From Thermothelomyces thermophilus ATCC 42464 (taxonomy: Eukaryota; Ascomycota; Sordariomycetes; Sordariales; Chaetomiaceae): DNA of 64,000 nucleotides. Shown one piece after another: positions 35,939-47,359 of this stretch (position 1 is its first letter; each line of letters starts with the position of its first letter). The notes below the pieces were generated by a model, which was not told the origin of the DNA, made no database searches, and worked only from the letters and a program-made list of their open reading frames with translations. The stretch covers positions 3,772,001 through 3,836,000 of the forward strand of contig NC_016478.1 in NCBI RefSeq assembly GCF_000226095.1. Reading direction: 5' to 3'. The translations under genes and the position numbers were made by a program.

Positions 35939-36643
35939 ATGGCTCCCTGTGTTTGCTGTCTTCCAAGAAGACCTTGTCGCGATCATGCTCAGCAAATCGA
36001 GCTCCATGCCCGTCCCACCCAGGCAAGCAATCGGAACCAACCCACCAGGGCGCCTGTTCCTGCTAGGCAACAGCAGCCCGCAATGCCAAGGATAAGCCAC
36101 AAGAAGTTTGATCACTACGAAATAGCGGCTGTGACCCGGTTGATAGATTTTGTTGTCAACTATAAAAACGGAATTCGATACGCCTTTATTGGTGGTATCG
36201 CTATGCACATGCTGGGTTCCAATCGCGCCACGGCAGACATCGACATCATGGTGCCTAATGGTCAGGCCGCCACGGTTGCTGAGCAACTGAACCAATACAA
36301 CCCAAGGGCCTTCCGCATCGAAAAAAAACCAAGAGGAGGGTATAGGGTCGCCTACATCGGGGAGGAGGGTGAGCAGAACGCTCACAACGTGGACATCCTG
36401 GAGCCCTGCCAGATCGAGGGCATCGGCGACATCTTGAAGGACGACAGTCGATTGCAGAGAATCGAGAAGGACTACTCAGCCACGATTTTCATCCCGGAGG
36501 TGCTCTTGGAACTGAAACGCATATCGTGGAGAGGGCGTGGGAAAGACGAGAAAAAACTCAACGATAAGCAGGACATGGAGTTCCTTCAAGCTTGCATCGC
36601 GAAGAAGGAGCAGGAGAAGGGGAAGAATGCGGGTCGCCGTTGA
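35939..36643 (+). CDS. Nucleotidyltransferase-fold protein
   Basis: Single exon, 234 residues. Residues about 80-105 (YAFIGGIAMHMLGS then DIDIMVP) carry the GG (85-86) and DxD (D100, D102) hallmark of the DNA polymerase beta-like nucleotidyltransferase superfamily. A later WRGRGKDEKKLNDKQDM segment fits the Lys-Asp-Asp pattern near the C-terminus of the AbiEii/MNT-like and DUF6036-like branches. Predicted role: transfer of a nucleotide to an unknown acceptor. The first 48 residues are Cys/Arg/Gln-rich and poorly conserved looking, so translation might start at the Met at residue 49 (MPRISHKKFD). Such genes are patchy in fungi. Horizontal origin from bacteria is possible but not shown here. 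Confidence 0.78.
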   Translation: MAPCVCCLPRRPCRDHAQQIELHARPTQASNRNQPTRAPVPARQQQPAMPRISHKKFDHYEIAAVTRLIDFVVNYKNGIRYAFIGGIAMHMLGSNRATADIDIMVPNGQAATVAEQLNQYNPRAFRIEKKPRGGYRVAYIGEEGEQNAHNVDILEPCQIEGIGDILKDDSRLQRIEKDYSATIFIPEVLLELKRISWRGRGKDEKKLNDKQDMEFLQACIAKKEQEKGKNAGRR

Positions 36644-37583
36644 TCAGGTAGCTACGTCCCGACGGCTGGTTCATCTGCGAACACAAGGAGCGGAGCGCAA
36701 TTACTCATGGGCGGCTCCGTCGTCGGGGACGAGGAGGAGGCAGTCGTAGCAGGCCTGCGAGCAACGATAACGTCCGACTTTCCTGTTGAGAGTCGGCTCG
36801 CGTGGAGGATCAGAAGGGGAAGGGAGGGAAGCTGGAGCAAGAACAGCACTGGTCGCCGGATCGACCTGGTCGTCACAAGTTGACAGACAGACACTCGTTT
36901 GTGCATTTATCGGATCATCAGCAATCAGATAGCAATCGAGTTCGCGGAACGCTAGCCGTTTCGCCTTTGACCATGTCATCGAGCGTCGTGGACATTCGTG
37001 ACAAGCGGTCTCAAGCCGCAAACCGATCAGCTTAGGGACGGGCCTAATAGGTGACTGACTTCTTGTTCAAGGAACCAAAGAAAGGTAATCAATTAATCAA
37101 CTGGGGTAGATTGTCGACCGAGAAAGATACTATACCAGAGACGGGTATTTAATAATTAATGACTACAGCCGTAACCGACCAGGGCGATTATCTATCACGT
37201 TACCCTCAGGCGTCACCTCAGTCACACCTGGTTAAATAATTAGGTACCTAGTCAGTTGGGGCTAATTAAGGTACCTATTATCTTTTTAGCGTCTTTCCCC
37301 TACCCCCCCCCCCCCCACTGGGGGTGGCCCCTTTCACCCCCAATAATTATTTTCTACAGTGAAAGATAACTAACACATCTAAAACATTGAAATGATTACC
37401 CCATCATACATATTATCACCAAGGCGCAACCGGATTCAAGGGAGACACGTTTTGACTTGAATTTCATTCGTCACCATCATATTCATGCAGTTATTAATAC
37501 TCGAGCATAAAAACCGCCCTTTCGAAATTATAACAACCCTCTCGATAAAGCGGATCGATTAGAAATCCAAAAAAAGAAGTCAG
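36644..37583. other. Convergent intergenic region
   Basis: No supported gene. It contains two AGGTACCT palindromes (37,242 and 37,269) and a 16-base-scale C-run near 37,302-37,317. The 3' flank of the aminopeptidase gene lies at the right. Confidence 0.45.
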
Positions 37584-39277
37584 TTAGATGCTCGCGCCGC
37601 CGCCGCAGGGCCCCGAGTGGAGGTGGGCGTGGCCGTGGGAGCCGGCGCTGCGCTTGAGCATGCGGGCGCGGTGGGCGTCCCAGCGCCTCTTCTTGCCGTC
37701 GACGCGGGGCAGGCCGTCGAAGCTGAGGGCGTAGGTGGCGACCGAGTCGGCGATGGCCTTGGTGTTGAGCAGGAAGGCGTCGAGGGCGAGGTTGTCGACG
37801 GTGTCGCCGGCCTGGTGGTAGTTGACGTCGTAGGCGACGCCGGCCCGGCCGCCGAACAGCTCCGCCTCCCTCTCCGTCTTGAGCACCTCGGCGCCCGTGA
37901 ACAGGCCGCCCGACGGGATGCCGTTCTCGATGAAGGCCGCGTAGTCGGACCGGCCCGAGAACTCGGTCGGCACCGAGGGCGTGTGCTTGCGCTTGAAGAA
38001 GTTCTCGAAGTTGCGCTCGATCACGTCGGAGCCGGCCGGGCCCGTCAGGTTGAAGGCGTTGCCGTCGCCGTCGTAGATGCCGTAGATGTAGTTGGGGCTG
38101 GCAATCTGTGAGCAGGCGGTGTTAATAGTTAAGGTATTGATTAATTAATATAATTATAGTTTGTCTGCCCGTCCGTCTTTGACTTCTTACCATGTCGAAG
38201 TTGAGGTAGGCGCGGATCTTGGACAGTTCGGCCGCCGAGCTGTTGATTGACTTGATGTAGGCGTACGAGCCGAGCAGGCCGTACTCCTCCGCGCTCCAGA
38301 AGGCGAACCGGACTGCGTTCTTGACACGGAACTTGGTCAGGGCCTTGGCAACGGTGAGCATGCCGATGGTGCCGGAGCCGTCATCACTGCGGTTGTTATT
38401 TAGTAAATCCATTCGCACGAACTAGACGAAAAGGAGAGAAAAAAAGGGAAACCACTGACTTGATGCCCGGGCCGGCAGGGACCGAGTCGGTGTGGCCGCC
38501 GAGGACGAGCACGTTGCTGTGGTCGCCCTCCTTGGTCTCGGCAATGACGTTGTAGGTGACGCGCTCCTCGACGAGGGCGTCGATCTGGAGGGTGGCGGTG
38601 ACGGGGCCCCCGGCGAGCTTGGCCAGCAGGGCCTCGCCGGCCTCGAGGGTGATGCCCAGGACCGGGGCGTAGTCCAGGAAGGGCTGGCCCAGGGTGCCCG
38701 AGAGCTTGCCCTCGGCGTTGTTGTAGATGATGGCGGCGACGGCGCCGGCGGCCTTGGCGTTGACCGACTTCTGGCTGAAGGTGCAGGTGCCGCGCTTGAT
38801 CAAGGCGATGTTGCCGGCCACCTCGGCCGGGTAGTCGGCGGCGTCGCAGCCCACGTTGGCCACGACGACGACCGGCTTGTCGGTCGCCGAGCCGCTCGGG
38901 GTGTAGGTCAGCGTCTCGGCCTCAATGTCCTCGCCGTCGACGGTGAGCGAGCCGGTGCCGGACGAGAAGATCTCCTTGAAGGGCTGCTTGGTCACATTGT
39001 AGTAGTCGAGGGCCTTGAGCGTGTAGTAGAGGAAGTCGACGGTGGCATTGTGGCCGCTGCTGCCGAAGGCGCGGTGGCCCCCGTGGGCCGTAGCAATGTC
39101 CTGGAGCTCCTGGGAGCCAGCGAGCAGGTCCTCCTTCTTGATCAGGGACTGCAGCTTCTCCGACGACACCAGGGGCCGCTGCGAGTCACAGCCGAGTCCT
39201 GACGAGCCGCCGTGGCCGCCGGCAGTGGCCAACGCCGGGAGGGCGAAGGCGAGGAGAGAAGCGGCGGGGGTCCTCAT
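37584..39277 (-). CDS. Secreted/vacuolar M28 aminopeptidase with PA domain
   Basis: Three exons: 39277-38460, 38386-38191 and 38105-37584. The introns are 73 and 85 nt with donors GTCAGT and GTAAGA, giving 511 residues. A signal peptide covers about residues 1-19. A PA domain lies about 140-235, then the M28 zinc peptidase. The expected ligands are all seen: H262 (GGHTDSV), D274 in INDDGSG (created exactly by the first splice), E306/E307 (SAEE), D337 (NFDM) and H435 (NYHQAGD). It matches aminopeptidase Y / Lap2-type enzymes, which release N-terminal amino acids in the vacuole or outside the cell. The last 30 residues are basic and His-rich, then Cys-Gly-Gly-Gly, an unusual tail. The GC-rich coding sequence suggests good expression. 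Confidence 0.93.
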
Positions 39278-41183
39278 CCTGAATCCGCGACGACAAGAGG
39301 GTTTTACCGGCTTTCGGGGAATCGAGGGTTGGGTTTGAGGGCAAGAAGTGGAGCAGGGACCTGGCGAAGAGAGGGAGGAGAGGGGAGAAGATGGGAGAAA
39401 GGGGGAGGGTAATATATAATTAATCTGTATTTATCTATCATACGCTGTCAACAATAACGTTTGTCATGTTCCCGAGGTGTCCGTCCGCTCTCCCCTTTTT
39501 TTTTCTTCTTTGTGCTGACTCCGACCCCGGTTCAGCCCACCCCTTCGTCCCGGACTCACGGCTGATCCATGATGATGGATAACAGACCATTGGCCGCCCG
39601 GGCTATCGCGCAGATTGGCGTTGGTGCAGACGGGTAAAACGGCCGGTTGCGCAATTTCAGGCTTCTGTGCCCGCCTTCTGGAAACGAATTGATCACGGGC
39701 GCGCACGCCACTCGGCAGCAAACAATGGCGTCTGGGCAAGCGTCCCGTTGCGGCAGCTGCTGCCGTGCTCGGCTGAGCAACTGCCCTGTCCAGTTGTGGC
39801 CAGCGGTCGCCGAGCCCGGGCGAGTCCCGCCGCTAAGTCCAGACCGGCAGGTCCCTACCGGTGCTTCTGCTTACTTGCAGTGCGCCGTGTTCATAGCCTG
39901 TGGGGTTGGCATGGGGTCCAACAGCACAACCGCGGCTTGGCCCTGCCGGAACCTCAAAGCTAAAGTGCCCAATTGCCCAATCGCATGCGAGCACCTCCCT
40001 CCTCGGTATCGGTGTGCCGGGGCTAAGATAACTCAAAATCTCAAAGATCCAATTCGTGGAATGGCGCAACTCCAAGGAAATGATGCCACTGCTGCCCGCA
40101 TGCGACCAACCACCGCCTGCTTGACTCGGGACAGTTCCGCCTGGTCGCACACACTCGCACCATTGCATACAGAGTTGTACTCATCAGGTCAGGCAATTTT
40201 TTAAAAACATTTAACGTCCATATCGCTTCTCTGCGCGATGAGCAATGGTGCGGGCGGCATGTCCGAGAGGTAGGAGATCATAAGATCGAGTTAGTTTGAT
40301 TAATAGTTGTTTTGAGCGGGTAAAGCTCACAGACTATCTCTCGCGCTGGTAGCCCTCCTCACCTTCAAGGGTTGTATCTGAAGATAGGTCTGTACTGCAG
40401 ATCTCTGTGCATGTGCGAGTTCCTGCATGGGCTGCAGATCGGTTTGCTGCCTCCGGGTCGCTGTTCACAGTGGTGGCCGTCTCCCACGTTGTTCTCTGTG
40501 CCCTCTGTTCAGGAAGGCTGAAGAGGCGGTATTCTGGTAACGGCCATAACGTGCCTCAATACCACCTTAGTGTAAATATAGTACTAATAGTTGCCACTGT
40601 AAACCCGTTCATGGTAGACCTTCATAATGCACCCATTGATGGGGAGCCGGAGTATTCTGACTCTGGCAGACAGTACATACAAACTTAGCAGCGCTATGGC
40701 GTGGAATACCTTACGATTCAGATGGCCGGAGCCTGTCACTTGCAGTGCTTTACATCAAGGCTTGTTACCGAACGTCAGGCAATCCGGTCGCGGCTACCTG
40801 ATTCTGAACTTGCAACGGAACCTTCGGATCCTGTGTTGGCAGTTCGAACCAGGAAAGATCAAAAGAGCACCCATAATTAATTAGGGTACAACTGTGCAAG
40901 AAGCTAAATGTAGGGGCCTTCGGGGCTTGGAATTTTGGACTTCTTTCTACGTAAGGTATAACTCTTTTCTCTCTTCTCGATCTACTTCATCCATCTGGGC
41001 CAATCATTTTCATTTCTGGTTTCGTGCTCCTCTGTGCTTTCTTAAGGTGTCAGCCCAGGTGAGCCATGGGATATGAACCGCACAGGTGACGTCACTCTTC
41101 TGCCCCATTTCCTCCTCGTCTCCGTTAGGGGTGAATGTGGCAGATGCATCTCCCCTTTCTCAAGCCCAGAATCAAGCTCCAAA
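39278..41183. other. Intergenic region between divergent aminopeptidase and pyrophosphatase genes
   Basis: 1.9 kb with several open frames of up to 185 codons but no protein-like motifs, so I see no supported gene. The leader of the pyrophosphatase gene shows GT...AG-like signals near 40,950-41,085, so a non-coding 5' exon or intron is possible. Confidence 0.45.
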
Positions 41184-42588
41184 ATGGCAACAACGTCTCC
41201 GCTCGACGAGCACGCCCAAAAAGGCGAATACGTAATCAGGAAGTCCGGTCGCCCCTTTACCAAGGACTTCCGCATTCACTTTGAGCGTGCTCACGACGGC
41301 GTGCCCGTATCGCCCTTCCATGACATTCCGCTGTACCATGACAGGGAGAAGGGGATACTAAACATGGTCATTGAAATCCCGAGGTGGAGCAATGCCAAGT
41401 TCGAGGTAATTGAATCAGATAACCTACCTTAACATGCGTTGCAATGACTGCAATGCGCTGCACCACGCCAACGCCTGACATGTCATGGTTGCTGAACTCT
41501 CGCCCATCCCAGATATCTCGCGAAAAGAGCCTCAACCCCATCGTACAGGACACCCTCGACCACGCACCGCGTTTTGTCAAGAACTTCTTTCCTTATAGGG
41601 GCTACATTTGGAACTACGGCGCCCTCCCGCAGGTCCGTCCTCACCCCCATTTGGCCCTTTAAACTCGCCGCACCACCACCACCAGCTCCCGAAAAAGGAA
41701 GGAAGAAGAACCCTCCTTTTCCCGAGAGAAACGGAATAGAAAACACATAGTAAAATGAAGATGTGAGGAGGGTTAGCGGAGAAGAGGACAGTGAAGAAGG
41801 ACCCTTACCAACCAGACAGTTTCCCCTTCGCTCCGCCGACATTGAAACAGACCTGGGAAGACCCGGACCACAAGGACCCGGAAACGGGCGCCCCGGGAGA
41901 TAACGACCCGCTCGACGCATGCGAGATTGGCCGGGCAGTAGCTCCAGGGCCGGGCACCGTCCGGCGGGTCCGGCCCCTCGGCGTGCTGGGCCTGCTCGAC
42001 GCCGGGGAGACGGACTGGAAGGTACTGGTGGTGGATGTCGACGACCCGGTGCTGGGTGCCCGGCTGCGCGACTTGCCCGACGTCGAGCGCCTCCTGCCGG
42101 GACTGCTCGACGCCACCCGCGACTGGTTCCGCTTCTACATGGTCCCCGACGGCCGGCCTCCTAACGAGTTCGCCTTTGGTGGCCAATGGAAGGGGCGCAG
42201 GTTTGCCGAGAAGATCATTGCAGATTGCGAGGACGCTTGGAAGAGGCTGGTAAAGGGCAAGACCAAGCGCGAGGATATCTCACTGTGGGTAAACCTCGAA
42301 TCCCACCCACCTTTTCCCTCCCTCCTCATGTGGATGGAACAAGCGGGGAGCGCAAGGAAGATGAGCTGACCAGCGATCGCATTTCGCAGAGACAACACCA
42401 CGCTGGACGGGACACCGGGCAAGCTGGATCCGGACGAGGTGCGCTTGCCCCCCGACGAGGACCTTCCTCCAGCACCGATCGAGCAGGATTTGGACGAGTG
42501 GTTCTATATTGACCGGAAGACTGCGGAGGACGGCGAGGGCTCTTTGAGTGGGAATAACATGACGATTGTGTTGGAGATGCAAGAATGA
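41184..42588 (+). CDS. Family I inorganic pyrophosphatase, divergent paralogue
   Basis: Four exons: 41184-41405, 41513-41632, 41851-42284 and 42390-42588. All introns are GT...AG and in phase, giving 324 residues. Clear family I signatures: SPFHDIPLYHD and LNMVIEIPRW (exon 1), LNPIVQD and GYIWNYGALPQ (exon 2), then TWEDP and the catalytic GDNDPLDACEI (D131, D133, D136), LLDAGETDWK and FAFGGQWKGRRFAEKII. It hydrolyses PPi with Mg2+. The third exon is strongly diverged (GC-rich, Arg/Pro/Leu-rich) from the usual VKVLGVMALIDEGE-type text, so this is probably not the main housekeeping copy. An in-frame ATG at 41073 would add 37 residues. That extension is not clearly a mitochondrial presequence, so I prefer 41184. 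Confidence 0.88.
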
Positions 42589-44099
42589 CACTTGAGATGT
42601 GTTGGGAATCATATGCCACGAGTTTAGGAACGTTGAGACATTTCTTGCTCCAGTCCCTTGGTCGCGTCTACCCAACATTGTAAACTTGTGACTCCAACGG
42701 ACCCCAGAGACTTTACGAATTTCACTTTTGAACAAGCCGAAACGGGGCATCGAAGTTTGCGCAGATTTGTCCTTAGTGCGGGCCAATCTTGTCGCGCCCC
42801 TCTTCGAGCCCACCGGGGGAACGCGTCTATAAGTACTAGTAATACGTGTACTGTACAATAATAATACATCGAGAATAACTCACTCACCCCTTATTAAACC
42901 TTGGTCCCATCCCATCTCAGGAGAACACCGTGCAACGCTTTTCTCACACCCTCCCAGCTCTCTCCTCCGTCTCTTGATCCTCACGAGAAATCAAGAATTC
43001 AACACGGGAGAAAAACAAAACAAAACTACACATTAAGTCGAGAAAGCGGTGTTCTGGCCGCCGAATTTGGCTAGCGCGTGTCGCCGTTTTCGACGGCCTC
43101 GACAGTGAGGGGCGCGGCGGGCACAGGGTCCCCATGAAGTACCCTGTACCTGCCGCCCGGCCTGCACTCCCGACACTTAGTTATTTATGTTGCCTGATAT
43201 GCTTGGGCCTTGTGTTCTGAGTCACTGCGGGGGGGCAGCCACAAAGCTGCCAGGGCAGATCGATGAGAGGAAACTGTTGACGCCAATAGATTGATGTGCC
43301 CCCCTCCCTGAGAACCGGAGCTGCAGTGCTCAATGCATTCGTGACAACGTCCAAGCCTGTTGCCTCCGCTGTGTCTGCGAGCATAAATACTCCAATCCTT
43401 TCAGCTCTCTCTGTCTAGGAATCCACTCTCTACGTCTCACGAAATCACAAGGTTCTGATACTGTTTCGCCATCGCCTCGGCCTTATTCCTGACACGTCGG
43501 TCACAGTATAGTATAGATGTAACATCATTATTGATGAGTTTAGCAAATACTCACCTCACACTAGAACAAGATGCTACAAGGATCCAAGAGTATCTATTCG
43601 TCTTGCTACTGAGATGCGTGTCATTTTTGGAGTGTGACTGATGTGTTCGTTTCTTCACAGATCGAAGGTTGCCCGACGAAAGTCTACCCTCTCAAATTGG
43701 TTTGTCGCTGGATCACTAAGAGCAGGTATGACGTCTATAGGCTGTATGTACATACATACACTAATTGGGGACCCGCAGGGGGAAGCAGCAGGGGACGGAA
43801 AGATGGGGGGACAACCAATCAGCGGTTGCCGCTCACATCCCGGGGTCGCGCACCAAACGCGTGTCTGCCTGCCGTGGCCTGCGCGCTGGCACATTCATCG
43901 ACCATCCTTCATTCTCTCTCCCGGGTCATGAAAATACTCCCACGGAAAACTCTCAGATCCGACTACCCTCGCTGGTGCAGAGCTGAGCCTTCGTCTTCTC
44001 TCTTTCTTTTTCTTTTGAGGGAACCACGATCACCCAACCTGAGTGTTTCCGACAAACCACTTCGGCGCGCAGTTTTAGGTCCACGGTTGCAAGGCTGAC
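42589..44099. other. Intergenic region upstream of the APH-like gene
   Basis: 1.5 kb; small frames only and no protein-like signal. C/T-rich near 43,900-44,030, as in fungal promoters and leaders. Confidence 0.45.
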
Positions 44100-45320
44100 A
44101 TGGACGGAGCCAAGAGTTCAGCGCCAGCCGGCCAGACGCCCAGCAATCGAGTGGCAAAGGCGAATCGCAAGACGGTTGCGGCCAGATACAATATCAAGGT
44201 GCTGCGCGGTCTGGAAAAAGCGCTGTTGAAGGATCCGGAGGCCAACCTCTGCGACCTTCTGTCCTCTTCGTATCCCCAGCAGCTCAAGTCGTTCAAGGAA
44301 GCAGGTGGGAATGCTCAATGCATTAAACTCTCGCTCGCCTTGCGAACCCGGCCCTGACTTAACTTGAACTTCGTAGATGCCCGGCCTAGCAAAACTCCGC
44401 GACCGCTCCCCACCCATGACATCCGCTCCAGGCTCCACGGTACCGATCCTGCAACCATTGCGCGCGAGTTGTCTCCTGAGCTCCAGGATCTTCTCGGACA
44501 CTATGATCAACTCTCCGAGGCTGTCATCAAGCTGTTGGATGAAAGCGAAGTGCTCTACAAAAGCCCGTGGGCGGCTTCTTGCATGGTCTTCCGTGTCAGC
44601 GACGGAATCGTCGCGAAAGTCACCCTCGAGGAGCACATCACAACCGAGTACCGGACCCTGTCGTACCTGCAGGAACACTTGCCGCGCTTTCCAGCGCCAC
44701 GCTTGCATGGCGTGATCCGCATCGGGCGGTATGGTCTGCTGTTCACCTCCTTCGTCTCTGGCCTCGACTTGGAGAAAGTGTGGCCCCGACTGGATGACGT
44801 CCAGAAACGGTCCATCAGCACCCAGCTTGACAAGCTCCTCATCGACCTCCGATCCCTTCCATTTCCACCAAACACACCGCTTGGTGGGGTAGGGGGCCAG
44901 GGCTGCAAAGATGGAAGACGGGGTATACGCATCAGTCCCAAGCCGATCCTGGATGTCAGCCAATTCGAAGATTTCATCTTCACTGGCTCCAAAACGGCCT
45001 CACACATGTACACTCGATTCCTGCGATCTCTGATGCCCGCATCCCCGGCAAAAGTTGTCTTCACCCACGGAGACATCCGACCGGCAAACATCATGGTGCG
45101 CCAGGACGAGGAAGGCTCTTGGACCGTCGTTTCCATCATTGACTGGGAGTCGAGTGGTTTCTATCCCGAGTACTGGGAATGCGTCAAAATGACCAACAAC
45201 CTAACCCCTAGGGATGGGGATGACTGGTATCTGTTGCTGCCGGAGTCCTTGTCGCCACGGCAGTTCCCAGTGCAGTGGCTGATAGACAGGATATGGGATC
45301 GCAATCTGGAGAACAGCTAG
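44100..45320 (+). CDS. Aminoglycoside phosphotransferase (APH)-like kinase
   Basis: Two exons: 44100-44304 and 44377-45320. The 72-nt intron with branch CTGAC and acceptor GTAG is in phase, giving 382 residues. The kinase core shows VAKVT (putative ATP-binding Lys), the Brenner motif HGDIRPANI (H299, D301, N306) and the metal-binding IIDWES (D324), then YPEYWECVK, typical of fungal APH-family proteins. Despite the name, these fungal proteins phosphorylate unknown small molecules or proteins and are not evidence of drug resistance. The first 65 residues are a basic, helical extension ahead of the kinase domain. No signal peptide or membrane segment. The family is large in Pezizomycotina and often lies in accessory regions. 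Confidence 0.88.
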
Positions 45321-45369
45321 ATGGGGATCCTTCTTATTGCATGTAATATTCAATCTTCAGGAAAACGAA

Positions 45370-45621
45370 GATCATTTCTTGACTGACTAGATGGGACTCG
45401 GCAAGACGGCCACGTCCCTGGCCGTCGCCGTCGTTAGCCGCCGCCTGCGCACGCTAGCCGATCACGTCTCCCAGCACCCCGATCAGCATCTCGCGCCCGA
45501 CGATGAGCGCAAAACAAGTCCGTCGGGAAGCAACTTAGCTACCTCATTCGCAGTTCAACTCCTTCCATATCGCCCCGCCTCGCCGGTTCGTCGCGCATAT
45601 CATCGCCTGCTGTGGCATTGA
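45370..45621 (+). pseudogene. Possible fragment of a SNF2-type helicase gene
   Basis: Just after the APH-like gene, a frame reads FLTD, a stop, then MGLGKTATSLAVAV. This is the Walker A region of SNF2-family ATPases (usually DxMGLGKT). A single C-to-T change in a Gln codon would explain the stop. About 60 further residues are weakly similar at best, and no other SNF2 motif follows. It may be a relic of a lost gene or a chance match to a short motif. I give it low weight. Confidence 0.3.
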
Positions 45622-45775
45622 CAGAGCTATCGGCGGACGGCAGGCGATCCTCAAGGCGGGCCTGAAGGCAAAAGTCCCATAGGGAGACACCTATAAGAAT
45701 TCCGTGTACCGCCCTAGGAGACGGGATTAGTGGCTTGGTGGCGCAACTGGAAGTGCCTTAGAATGGAGAGCTTAA

Positions 45776-46230
45776 TTACAGCATCGTATATACCATGTAG
45801 TGCTGGTCGTCGAGGAGAGCACGGTAGAAGGGACCGGCGCGCTTGTCAAGGTGAGACAAGGCCTCAGCGAAGTCGTACCCAATGCTCGCGCCCAGGAGGA
45901 TTAGGATGACAATATCGAAGATGACGACACACGGAGGGGGGACATGGCGCAGCCGATGATGACGATCAGTGAGGGCCACCACTTGACTGGCATCGTGCAA
46001 GATTGCGCAGACGACCTACACGTTGAGAGGGATGATCATGTTAGCCGGGGCGAACCGAGAAACAGCGGCGGAAGCGGACCTACACCGGCGTATCTGATGC
46101 CGTTCGAGTAGCCCAGCGCTTTGCTGATATAAATGAGGAAGATCAAGACAGCGAGCTCAAAGAGAAGTGCCAGCGCCCTGCAGAAAAGGTGAACTCGGGT
46201 CGCCGGGTTGGCTAACCGCCTGCGCGGCAT
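45776..46230 (-). CDS. Small two-helix membrane protein, tentative
   Basis: Two exons: 46230-46084 and 46015-45776. The 68-nt intron has donor GTAGGT, branch GGCTAAC and acceptor GTAG and is in phase, giving about 128 residues. There are two hydrophobic helices, ALALLFELAVLIFLIY in exon 1 and VVIFDIVILILLGASIG in exon 2, joined by a His/Arg-rich loop. An ATG further upstream (46356) would add 42 unconvincing residues. Family unknown. The His/Arg-rich loop looks slightly unnatural, so an extra intron there or a decayed gene remains possible. Confidence 0.38.
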
Positions 46231-46944
46231 GGTGTGTGTAATTTGGCAAGTTTGGCCGCAAGTCGCGACGCGTGAAAGAAACCGGCGAAGGGATTGGTTT
46301 CTGGGGGACGGCGCACTCGGGCGGCGGTCATGAAGGAGGATTTCAACAGTGTGCATGCAAACTTTTGATGCGAACTCGCAAAACTCGGGATGTGTGCCTG
46401 ATATTAACCGAGGGCTGGCGTTGGGTCGGCTTGGGGTTCATTCAGCTGGTCGCGGCGCTGAATTCACGTCCGGGTGGATGACGGAAATGACTGTCCCGAG
46501 AAAAGACGGCGGCCTGCGGCACATGTATCCATGCATATGCCCTTTGATTGCGGCCCGCGGGAGGCAACCCTTGATTGCGGGCCGCGGTAGCATCACCCTT
46601 GCAGTTCCGTTGGTTCGACCGAGCACTCTCCTCACACGTTAGCATGTTCGGCATCGGAAAACTTCCATGGGGTTGACAGGATGACACGGCAGCCATCCGA
46701 AGCGCCATCAACTCCACTCGCAGCCGTAGATGCGCGGAGGGCTGCAATGGCTCAACCCTGCACAACGCTGTTGTCTATTTCCCCTCAGGTACGTCAGTTG
46801 CGTGAAGAAAGGGGTTCCGCATTAGTAACTGAACATTCTCTTCAAAAGGCACGTACATACCTGGTTTCCAGCACAATATACGCTCTTTTTGGGACACAAA
46901 TGATTGGCAATGTACGAGCACCTCTAATTAATTAAATATCCGAC
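46231..46944. other. Short intergenic interval
   Basis: No supported gene. It holds the divergent promoter area of the small membrane protein (-) and the orphan gene (+). A degenerate tandem copy of GCGGCCCGCGG/GCGGGCCGCGG-type sequence occurs at about 46,550-46,590. Confidence 0.4.
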
Positions 46945-47359
46945 ATGACCTGCAAGCTCACCCATCGAGTCATGACACAGCCGAATGACCCCCCAGTCAT
47001 CAAGGGCGCACCCTCCTTTGTCGGACTCGGTGTGTTCTCGACTGACGAATACGTTCCCAACGGCGGGACTGGACCTGACGGAAACGCCAAGGAATGGTAT
47101 GTATGTACATCAACACGGTACGTCCTGCCGTTTAATTACCTAGGTACGTGTCATGATGCCAAACTGAGCGAAATGCTAACTGAAAGAATCCTGACACGTC
47201 TAGGCCAACTTCTATCGGCAGATCCGAAACTTCAAGTTCGACATCACCCAGACCGACCCAAATGCCTACATTTGTGCGATTCATTACCAGGTAGCCCAGG
47301 CGACAGAGAGCAGTAAAGAGAGTAGAGCTTCGGAGAATAAACTACAAGCTAAAGTATAA
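46945..47359 (+). CDS. Orphan two-exon gene, 103 residues
   Basis: Exons 46945-47100 and 47204-47359. The 103-nt intron has donor GTATGT, branch CTGAC and acceptor CTAG, and phase 0 is kept. The joined protein runs SFVGLGVFSTDEYVPNGG, then KEWYANFYRQIRNFKFDI and NAYICAIHYQVA, clearly protein-like across the junction. I recognise no family. There is no signal peptide at this start. An upstream exon supplying one, or a longer original protein, cannot be excluded. The polar tail (SSKESRASENKLQAKV) may be poorly conserved. Confidence 0.5.

Noticed and set aside
39647-40204. 185-codon frame on +
   Set aside because: No motif, odd Cys/Pro scatter and no splice or context support; looks like chance in GC-rich DNA.
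40780-40870. tRNA B-box-like sequence (GTTCGAACC)
   Set aside because: No matching A box or cloverleaf stems could be drawn on either strand.
43634-44098. 154-codon frame upstream of the APH-like gene
   Set aside because: Composition is not protein-like and it overlaps the probable promoter/leader.
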